A stretch of DNA of 23,310 nucleotides from Rhizobium sp. LCM 4573 (GTDB lineage: Bacteria > Pseudomonadota > Alphaproteobacteria > Rhizobiales > Rhizobiaceae), in the NCBI RefSeq assembly GCF_001854865.1, contig NZ_MDDW01000005.1, positions 1,383 to 24,692 of the forward strand, written 5' to 3'. The position numbers were made by a program, and so were the translations under genes. This document shows positions 8,531 to 13,382 of the stretch, piece by piece. The notes below the pieces were generated by a model that did not search any database, was not told the DNA's origin, and saw only the letters and a list, made by a program, of their open reading frames with translations. Positions within the stretch are counted from its first letter, which is position 1. The number at the start of each line of letters is the position of its first letter.

Positions 8531-8606
8531 GGGCTATAGCGTAGATGTAATTCTCCGTTTCATCGTTCCCGGCCCGCCATTAGCCGCCGATTCTACGCTA
8601 CAGCCC
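8531..8606. repeat. Inverted repeat with 15-bp arms
   Basis: GGGCTATAGCGTAGA (8531-8545) and TCTACGCTACAGCCC (8592-8606) are reverse complements with one mismatch, separated by 46 bp. It could be a hairpin at RNA level, the ends of a very small MITE-like element, or a protein-binding region. I see no clear target-site duplication and no transposase fragment. Confidence 0.55.
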
Positions 8607-8707
8607 GATATATCCTTGAGAGAGCGACGGCAGCTTCCGTCCCCATCTCGGACCTCCGCCGCTAATCCCGAGATCCCGAAAAACGGCCGTTAAGTTAAGC
8701 TTTTCCG

Positions 8708-8727
8708 TGTGAAGTGGACACCTCACA
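8708..8727. promoter_or_regulatory. 20-bp dyad upstream of the P-loop kinase-like gene
   Basis: TGTGAAGTGGACACCTCACA is an imperfect palindrome whose outer five bases on each side match perfectly (TGTGA/TCACA). The 10-bp spacing is wrong for a CRP/FNR site (6 bp). It ends 41 bp before the ATG at 8769, where an operator could lie. Confidence 0.3.
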
Positions 8728-8768
8728 GGCCCTTCTCAGCGAATTGAAAACCGTGGTAAACGACACTT

Positions 8769-9278
8769 ATGGGCATCAAGAACTATTTGATAGAAGGCAG
8801 CTCGGGCACTGGAAAAACGTCTATCGCCACTGAGCTGGAGCGGCGCGGCTATCATGTCGTTCATGGTGACCGGGTCTTGGCCTATGTTGGGGACCCAGAA
8901 ACAGGCCAGGCGCTGGCAGGGCCACCGCAAGGTGCGGATCGAGCCGTGTGGGATTACGCGCACTGGATCTGGCCCGTTGAAAAGGTGCGGGCCATTGCGG
9001 CTGACACCACCCATCCGGTCACCTTCTTCTGTGGCGGCTCCCGCAATTTTCATAAGTTCGTGAACTTGTTCGACAAAGTTTTTGTTCTCGACATTGATGT
9101 CGAGACATTGAACAGAAGATTGGATGAGCGGCCAAATGAGCCTGGCCATGTACCCGACGAGCGTGCGGTAGTTCTTCGGTACCATAGAAGCAGCGAGCAC
9201 TTTCCCGCTGGAATAGCGATCGACGCGACGGATACGGTGCCGAGTGTCGTCGACGATATCCTTGCCCACCTGGACTGA
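8769..9278 (+). CDS. P-loop ATPase / nucleotide kinase-like protein
   Basis: A 169-residue soluble protein with a clear Walker A at the N terminus (IEGSSGTGKTS, about residues 8-18). HVVHGDRVLAYVGDPETG follows, a second-strand GDR motif resembling those of small kinases. A strand-loop TFFCGGSRN (about 86-94) and DKVFVLDIDVETLNRRLDER, resembling the kinase lid helix with basic residues, come later. This matches a group usually annotated only as AAA-family ATPase or ATP-binding protein; related proteins share the IEGxSGTGKTS and GDRxLAYxGDPxTG motifs. The substrate is unknown. The ribosome-binding site is poor. The 48-aa ORF 18 bp downstream may be cotranscribed. The surrounding non-coding gaps suggest a mobile or recently acquired gene. 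Confidence 0.82.
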   Translation: MGIKNYLIEGSSGTGKTSIATELERRGYHVVHGDRVLAYVGDPETGQALAGPPQGADRAVWDYAHWIWPVEKVRAIAADTTHPVTFFCGGSRNFHKFVNLFDKVFVLDIDVETLNRRLDERPNEPGHVPDERAVVLRYHRSSEHFPAGIAIDATDTVPSVVDDILAHLD

Positions 9279-9296
9279 AGTCTTGAGAGGCGTTGA

Positions 9297-9443
9297 ATGG
9301 GATGGGAAACAGGGGAGAGACCGCCGCATAACCTTGATCGCCTTGATGCCCGCGTTGAACTTGAGCGGTTGGCGCTGCTGATGAGAAGTCCACCGACAAA
9401 CGCCGGGCTGGCATTGTTCGCCGATTGGACATTTTTCCTCTGA
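9297..9443 (+). CDS. Candidate small protein (48 aa)
   Basis: An ATG at 9297 preceded by AGAGG (start-proximal spacing about 8 bases) opens a 48-codon frame ending in TGA at 9441-9443. The peptide starts MGWETGERPPHN, has a charged amphipathic stretch (LDRLDARVELERLALLM) that could form a helix, and ends hydrophobic (LALFADWTFFL). It begins 18 bp after the P-loop kinase-like gene on the same strand, so the two could be one transcript. I recognise no family. It may be a genuine small partner protein or a chance frame; the Shine-Dalgarno and the spacing favour translation. Confidence 0.35.
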   Translation: MGWETGERPPHNLDRLDARVELERLALLMRSPPTNAGLALFADWTFFL

Positions 9444-9731
9444 TCCGCTAAATTGGAAGAATGCCGGTCTCTCGGCTAGTTTGTCATCCGAGGGTTTCGC
9501 AGGAGCGGTGTCAGTCCTAGCGCCCCTGCCGGCACCAGCCCCAAGAAAACATCGTGTGACAACTCCCTAGCCTTCGGCATTTCCCAGCCTACATTGATGC
9601 TATCGCAGGCCTGAAATGCTTCAGGTCTCCGCCCCTCCGCATCGCCCACCGCACTGAATCGCGGTTCGGCCGGCGCCTCATCCCTCAATGCAAATTTGAC
9701 GTATCTCACCCTACAAGCGGGAGGAGTTTCC
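9444..9731. other. Non-coding stretch before the Gfa-family gene
   Basis: Nothing convincing is seen. A minus-strand frame at 9476-9739 is open for 87 codons, but its product (ending LLRNPRMTN) has no known domain and it covers the Shine-Dalgarno of the next gene. A small hairpin CCTGAA/TTCAGG lies at 9610-9625. Confidence 0.5.
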
Positions 9732-10139
9732 ATGGCCAATGCCCAATGCGCTTGCGGCGCTCTCAGACTGACACTGAACGAGCCGCCGCGATTGACTGCT
9801 CTCTGTCACTGTTTCGCCTGCCAGCGAAGAACAGGTGCGCCGTTCAGCGCCAATGCGTTCTATTCGATCGAGAGTGTAGAGATTTCCGGTGCATCGACGG
9901 AATTCGTTCGTGTTGCAGAAAGCGGCCGTAAGGTCCGGATGTATTTCTGCCCGGCTTGCGGCTCGACCGTCTATTGGAAGCCCGACGCCTCGCCTTCCAC
10001 AATCGGGGTGGCGGTCGGTTCACTTGCCGATCCGACCTTTGCGCCACCCGTCATGTCGGTATTCGAGCAATCGAAACACGGCTGGGTGCAGCTAGACGAA
10101 GCGGTGGAACAATTCCGGCGCATGCCGCCCGACGAATAG
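9732..10139 (+). CDS. GFA/CENP-V domain protein (glutathione-dependent formaldehyde-activating enzyme-like)
   Basis: A 135-residue zinc-binding protein of the Gfa fold. The zinc ligands are visible as CACGALRL (N terminus), CHCFACQRRTG (about residues 25-35) and FCPACGSTVYW (about 73-83). The founding member was described as binding glutathione and formaldehyde, but most homologues have no proven reaction, so the name is a domain assignment only. I chose the ATG at 9732 (MANAQCACG), which sits just after a strong GGGAGGAG; an earlier start at 9696 would put this Shine-Dalgarno inside the gene. The gene ends 32 bp from the convergent DUF1328 gene, with no clear terminator between them. Confidence 0.92.
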   Translation: MANAQCACGALRLTLNEPPRLTALCHCFACQRRTGAPFSANAFYSIESVEISGASTEFVRVAESGRKVRMYFCPACGSTVYWKPDASPSTIGVAVGSLADPTFAPPVMSVFEQSKHGWVQLDEAVEQFRRMPPDE

Positions 10140-10171
10140 CCGAGGGACCGGCGGCTTCGCGAGGGACGGCT

Positions 10172-10345
10172 TCAGAAAGCCAGGCTTCCGGCCATCAGGG
10201 CCAGAACCAGGAAAATGACGAAACCTATCAGGAAGATGAAGAACAGGATCTTGGCGATCGTTGCGGTTGCAGCCGAAACTCCGGAGAAGCCCAGAAAGCC
10301 CGAGATCAGCGAAATCACTAGGAAGATGAGAGCCCATTTCAGCAT
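10172..10345 (-). CDS. DUF1328 small membrane protein (YtjA-like)
   Basis: A 57-residue inner-membrane protein, [20 protein letters not shown]..., with two transmembrane segments (about residues 4-21 and 31-53) joined by [12 protein letters not shown]. This is the compact DUF1328/YtjA pattern. Its function is unknown; homologues in enterobacteria and rhizobia are linked to stress conditions. The start codon at 10345 has a strong AAGGAGA Shine-Dalgarno. Upstream on the same strand lies an exact GGAAC-N17-CGTT promoter, which in Rhizobiales marks the EcfG general stress response. It is convergent with the Gfa-family gene. Confidence 0.92.
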   Translation of the reverse strand: MLKWALIFLVISLISGFLGFSGVSAATATIAKILFFIFLIGFVIFLVLALMAGSLAF

Positions 10346-10374
10346 GTGATTCTCCTTCTGTTTTCGGTCCGGAC

Positions 10375-10400
10375 AACGTAAACCGGCTGCCGAAGGTTCC
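10375..10400 (-). promoter_or_regulatory. EcfG (RpoE2-type) promoter of the DUF1328 gene
   Basis: On the minus strand GGAAC (10400-10396), 17 bases and CGTT (10378-10375) match exactly the -35/-10 consensus of the alphaproteobacterial general stress sigma factor EcfG. The expected transcription start is near 10367, about 20 bases before the DUF1328 start codon and just before its Shine-Dalgarno. Confidence 0.75.
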
Positions 10401-10580
10401 CGGCGGTGCTACGCTCTCCTGCTATCGCCCAGCTCCGGTTTGAAGCGCCACCGGCCGGATGCGATCCCTAGCCTCTTACATTTCCCGGACATGCACCGGC
10501 TTGAAAAACTCTTGCATGGCTCCACATCGCAAAGGTGACCGTCCTGCAATCCAGGATCACCGCTGAAATGGAGGAAGCCC

Positions 10581-10742
10581 ATGAACAACAGAAACATGAT
10601 CATCGGCATCGTGGTCGTCGTCGTTATCATCCTCGCAGTGCTCTTCCTGATACCGGGTACAAACCAGCCGACCGGAGAATCTCCCGCAACGCCTCCGGCA
10701 ACGACGCAGCCGGCGCCGACAACGCCCGCTCCTTCGCAATAA
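10581..10742 (+). CDS. Small single-pass membrane protein (53 aa)
   Basis: A 53-residue protein, MNNRNMIIGI followed by a run of Val and Ile, giving one transmembrane helix at about residues 6-24. A short tail rich in Pro, Thr and Ala (TPPATTQPAPTTPAPSQ) would face the periplasm if the charged N terminus stays inside. GGAGG lies 6 bases before the ATG. Proteins of this shape are common in Rhizobiales and are annotated as hypothetical; I cannot give a function. A strong hairpin at 10765-10791 follows the stop codon, supporting a real short transcript. It lies close to the stress-controlled DUF1328 gene, but I see no EcfG motif upstream of it. Confidence 0.75.
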   Translation: MNNRNMIIGIVVVVVIILAVLFLIPGTNQPTGESPATPPATTQPAPTTPAPSQ

Positions 10743-10764
10743 TCCCGCGCGAAGCCTCCGAAGA

Positions 10765-10791
10765 GGGCGTCCCGCGTGCGGCGGGATGCCC
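10765..10791 (+). terminator. Hairpin terminator after the 53-aa membrane protein gene
   Basis: GGGCGTCCCGC (10765-10775) and GCGGGATGCCC (10781-10791) pair over 11 bp with a single G-T wobble around a 5-base loop. It starts 22 bp after the stop codon. The T tract is poor, so it could act as a Rho-independent terminator or as a 3' stabiliser. Confidence 0.55.
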
Positions 10792-10925
10792 TGCCCTTAA
10801 CGGCTTGGCTGACTCCAACGCCTTCCATGCCGTCCGGCCATCATTTCTCAAGCTCGGCGCAAGCGCCGGTTCGTATGTCGCCTTATCGGCCGTGATGTGA
10901 TACGGCGAGGACGAGGACGAATGAC

Positions 10926-11084
10926 ATGTCGAACGAAGTTGATCTGAACACGGATATCCCGGACGCCACGATTGCGCTGCTTTTGGAAGAGCGCGGCGCC
11001 GATGAGCTGACCGACATTCTGGTCGAATCGCTCCATGAAGCGTTCCGAATCATGGAAGACGAAATCTACAATACGGTGCATTGA
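10926..11084 (+). CDS. Small acidic protein (52 aa), unknown function
   Basis: A 52-residue soluble, strongly acidic protein. It starts MSNEVDLNTDIPDATIALLL, continues with EERGADELTDILVESLHEAF and ends RIMEDEIYNTVH. The middle is predicted to be helical and amphipathic. Its purine-rich leader GAGGACGAGGACGA provides the ribosome-binding region; an overlapping out-of-frame ATG lies at 10921. I recognise no domain. Its codon composition fits the genome, and the regular heptad-like spacing of Leu/Ile suggests a genuine protein. It ends 12 bp before the promoter of the glycosylase gene at 11131. Confidence 0.65.
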   Translation: MSNEVDLNTDIPDATIALLLEERGADELTDILVESLHEAFRIMEDEIYNTVH

Positions 11085-11096
11085 GCACGGCGGCGC

Positions 11097-11125
11097 TTGA
11101 TTTTGTTCCTCATTTGTTCTTAAAT
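11097..11125 (+). promoter_or_regulatory. Promoter of the endonuclease III-like gene
   Basis: TTGATT (11097-11102), a 17-bp spacer and TTAAAT (11120-11125) form a plausible sigma70 promoter. The predicted start of transcription falls at about 11131-11132, on the ATG itself, implying a leaderless or almost leaderless mRNA. The LexA box occupies the spacer. Confidence 0.45.
11105..11119 (+). promoter_or_regulatory. LexA-binding site (SOS box) of the alphaproteobacterial type
   Basis: GTTCCTCATTTGTTC is an exact GTTC-N7-GTTC direct repeat, the LexA recognition sequence of Alphaproteobacteria, with the T/C-rich spacer usual for such boxes. It ends 11 bp before the ATG of a DNA glycosylase gene and lies between that gene's -35 and -10 elements, where repressor binding would block RNA polymerase. 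Confidence 0.75.
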
Positions 11126-11131
11126 GAGGAA
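11106..11131 (+). repeat. Inverted repeat covering the start region of the glycosylase gene
   Basis: TTCCTCATTT (11106-11115) and AAATGAGGAA (11122-11131) are perfect 10-bp arms around a 6-base loop. If transcribed, the hairpin would bury the GAGGA Shine-Dalgarno and touch the start codon. The left arm overlaps the LexA box. Confidence 0.6.
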
Positions 11132-11859
11132 TGCAGACCGCTCTGGATTTTGGCGCACGGCAGGATGTCGAGTGGATTGGCAGGCAACTCCTGCCGATAC
11201 TCAATTTCGTGCGACTTCTGCCGGCGCTTACACCTTTCAGGCAGCTGGTGAAATCTTCCATCAGCAGCAGGACGCGTGATCCGGTTTCCCAAAAGGCATT
11301 CGACCGGCTGATCACCGTCTATCCGAAGGAGCTGGATCTCGTAGCCGCCTCGGTCGAGGACATCCACGACCTGATCTGGGACGTGGAGTTTGCCGGCGCG
11401 AAAGCGCGCAATCTCCAGAAGGCACTCCGGGCGATTGCCGCTAAACATCCGGATTTCGATCTCTCATTCCTGCATAAGTTTTCACGGAACTACGCGATGG
11501 CATGGCTCGAGTCCCTCGATGGTGTCGGGCCGAAAGTAGCGGCTGCAACGCTGAACTTCAGTTATCTGAATGCCGAACTCTTCGTGGCGGATACGCATGT
11601 CCTGCGGGTGTTTCAGCGCTTCGGCATTATCGGCCCCAAAGGCACCGCCTGGACGGCAACCGAAACGGTCGTGGCGGCAATGGAGGACTGGACCGCCGAG
11701 GACTTCATGAACCTGCACGTCATGGTCAAGGTTCTCGGCCAGAATATCTGCCACCTGCACAATCCGGATTGCGCCGCCTGCCCTCTCCGCTCCCGCTGCA
11801 AGGCGGCAACGCCCCCATCCCGGCATGCGCGCCCGCACCGGGCGAGGTCCCGTCACTGA
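11131..11859 (+). CDS. Endonuclease III-like DNA glycosylase (HhH-GPD, [4Fe-4S])
   Basis: A 242-residue base-excision-repair enzyme of the Nth/MutY superfamily. The helix-hairpin-helix LDGVGPKVAA ends with Lys135, the equivalent of the catalytic lysine of endonuclease III. VADTHVLRVFQRFG carries the catalytic Asp154. Cysteines 207, 214, 217 and 223 follow the C-X6-C-X2-C-X5-C iron-sulfur pattern exactly. With both Lys and Asp it should be a bifunctional glycosylase/AP lyase, excising damaged bases and nicking the strand; the lesion preference is unknown. The N-terminal region (LLPILNFVRLLPALTPFRQLVKS) differs from E. coli Nth, so this is a paralogous subgroup rather than the housekeeping nth. 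The C-terminal tail is short and basic. A LexA box in the promoter indicates SOS control. Confidence 0.92.
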   Translation: MQTALDFGARQDVEWIGRQLLPILNFVRLLPALTPFRQLVKSSISSRTRDPVSQKAFDRLITVYPKELDLVAASVEDIHDLIWDVEFAGAKARNLQKALRAIAAKHPDFDLSFLHKFSRNYAMAWLESLDGVGPKVAAATLNFSYLNAELFVADTHVLRVFQRFGIIGPKGTAWTATETVVAAMEDWTAEDFMNLHVMVKVLGQNICHLHNPDCAACPLRSRCKAATPPSRHARPHRARSRH

Positions 11860-11948
11860 TTGGCTTCCGCCCCCAAATCCGCCGCTTGTATTTGCTGCGG
11901 GAACGTGGTTGGCATACGCAACTCCTCCCGCCCCTCACGGATTTCTCC

Positions 11949-12296
11949 ATGCCCACCACCGGCGTTCCCTTCCTGACCATCGGTCTGCTGCTGCTTTCCA
12001 ATATATTCATGACATTCGCCTGGTACGGCCACCTCAAGTTCAAGACCGAGGCGCTCTATGCCGTCGTCCTCGTGAGCTGGGGGATCGCCTTCTTCGAATA
12101 CTGCTTCCAGGTGCCCGCCAACCGCATCGGCTATGGGTATTTCAACGCGGCACAGCTCAAGACCATCCAGGAAGTCATCACCCTTTCAGTCTTCGTGCTG
12201 TTTTCGGTCTTCTATCTCGGCGAGCCCATCCACTGGAAACAAATCGTCGGCTTTGCCTTCATCGCGCTCGGTGCCTTCTTCATCTTCAGCCGCTGA
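11949..12296 (+). CDS. DUF486 (DMT-superfamily) membrane protein
   Basis: A 115-residue integral membrane protein with four predicted transmembrane helices: about residues 7-25, 33-52, 69-89 and 96-113. The pattern FMTFAWYGHLKF, GIAFFEYCFQVPANRIGY and LGEPIHWKQIVGFAFIALGA is diagnostic of DUF486, a half-size relative of the drug/metabolite transporter family. Proteins this small presumably work as dimers, but no substrate is established. The gene begins 89 bp after the glycosylase gene on the same strand; I see no strong Shine-Dalgarno (ACGGA upstream). It is followed at once by an EcfG-type promoter for the next gene. Confidence 0.9.
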   Translation: MPTTGVPFLTIGLLLLSNIFMTFAWYGHLKFKTEALYAVVLVSWGIAFFEYCFQVPANRIGYGYFNAAQLKTIQEVITLSVFVLFSVFYLGEPIHWKQIVGFAFIALGAFFIFSR

Positions 12297-12298
12297 GC

Positions 12299-12323
12299 GG
12301 AACTCTCGCCATCTCGTGACGTT
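12299..12323 (+). promoter_or_regulatory. EcfG (RpoE2-type) promoter of the DUF72 gene
   Basis: GGAAC (12299-12303), 16 bases and CGTT (12320-12323) match the EcfG consensus exactly. Expected transcription starts near 12331, about 20 bases before the DUF72 start codon at 12353. It begins directly after the DUF486 stop codon. Confidence 0.72.
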
Positions 12324-12352
12324 CGGATAAGGGCGAAACGAAAGATGGCGCG

Positions 12353-13267
12353 ATGAAGAAGACCGGCGAAATCCGCATCGGCATATCCGGCTGGACCTAC
12401 AAGCCCTGGCGCGGCGTGTTTTATCCGGAAGGCCTGCCGCAGAAGCAGGAGCTTCCTTACGCGGCAGAGCATTTCCGCTCGATCGAGATCAATGGCACCT
12501 TTTATGGCCTGCAGCGCCCGAAGAGCTTCGCCGCCTGGCATGATGCGACGCCCGAGGATTTCGTCTTCGCGGTCAAGGGTTCACGCTACATCACCCATAT
12601 GCGGCGCCTGAAGGATATCGAGACGCCGCTCGCCAATTTCTTCGCTTCGGGTCCGCTGCGGCTCGGCAGGAAGCTTGGGCCGATCCTCTGGCAGTTTCCG
12701 CCGCGAATGAAATTCAACCGGGAGCGTTTCGAGACCTTTCTGAAGCTGCTGCCGGCCGATACCGAGAAGGCGGCCGCGCTCGCCAGGAAGCACGATTCGC
12801 GGCTCGACGACCGCGCCCATGTCGAAACCGATGAAAAGCGCCCGCTTCGCCACGCGCTGGAGATCCGCAACGACAGCTTCCGCTCGGAGGAATTCATCGA
12901 ACTGCTGCGGCATTTCCGCGCCGGCCTTGTCGTGGCGGATACCGTCGAATGGCCGCTGCTGATGGATTTGACTGCCGATTTCGTCTACTGCCGCCTGCAC
13001 GGCTCGGAGCAGCTCTATGTCAGCGGCTATGACGACAAGGCGCTCGACAACTGGGCGCATCTGATCCGCGGCTGGGTCAAGGGCCGCGATCCGAGGGAAG
13101 CCGAGCGCGTCCTGCCCGCCTCCCCTCCCCGTGCCGGCGGGCGCGATGTCTACGTCTATTTCGACAACGACGCCAAGGTGCGCGCACCCGCCGATGCCGC
13201 CTCTCTTGCCAACCGCCTCGATGCCGCCCCGGAAACGGCTCGGCCGCGCGCCGCCCGTCGCGGCTGA
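12353..13267 (+). CDS. DUF72 (YecE-like) TIM-barrel protein
   Basis: A 304-residue soluble protein of the DUF72/YecE family. Diagnostic stretches are RIGISGWTYKPWRGVFYPEG at the N terminus, FRSIEINGTFYGLQ (about 42-55), FVFAVKGSRYITH, GPILWQFPP, and near the C terminus DFVYCRLHGSEQLY and GRDVYVYFDND. The fold is a TIM barrel with an acidic pocket; no reaction is established for bacterial members. The last 25 residues are Ala/Arg/Pro-rich and probably disordered. The upstream EcfG promoter indicates induction in the general stress response. The gene follows DUF486 by 56 bp, but its own promoter suggests separate control. Confidence 0.93.
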   Translation: MKKTGEIRIGISGWTYKPWRGVFYPEGLPQKQELPYAAEHFRSIEINGTFYGLQRPKSFAAWHDATPEDFVFAVKGSRYITHMRRLKDIETPLANFFASGPLRLGRKLGPILWQFPPRMKFNRERFETFLKLLPADTEKAAALARKHDSRLDDRAHVETDEKRPLRHALEIRNDSFRSEEFIELLRHFRAGLVVADTVEWPLLMDLTADFVYCRLHGSEQLYVSGYDDKALDNWAHLIRGWVKGRDPREAERVLPASPPRAGGRDVYVYFDNDAKVRAPADAASLANRLDAAPETARPRAARRG

Positions 13268-13382
13268 AGTTCACTTTTAGTTTTCCTCCACCACGCCTTC
13301 AATTCCGCCCCGGATTGTTCTAGAGACATTCCTTCAAACCGCCTGTGGAGCGGCTGATTTGTTGTGCAAGGTATGTTGATCG

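Larger units (their letters stand above)
8353..8768. other. Non-coding gap between the azoreductase-like and P-loop kinase-like genes
   Basis: No reading frame here resembles a gene. The minus strand stays open from about 8510 into the antisense of the azoreductase-like gene, but without a good start or a recognisable product. The region holds a long imperfect inverted repeat (8531-8606) and a 20-bp dyad (8708-8727). Gaps of this size are rare elsewhere in the window, in keeping with recombined or accessory DNA. Confidence 0.6.

Noticed and set aside
9476-9739. Minus-strand 87-codon frame in the gap before the Gfa-family gene
   Set aside because: No recognisable family, it covers the neighbour's Shine-Dalgarno and start codon, and has no convincing ribosome-binding site. 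It could be a gene remnant, but nothing supports that.
10409-10828. Minus-strand 139-codon frame opposite the 53-aa membrane protein
   Set aside because: It has a low-complexity repeated composition and is antisense to a small gene with a good Shine-Dalgarno and a hairpin after it.
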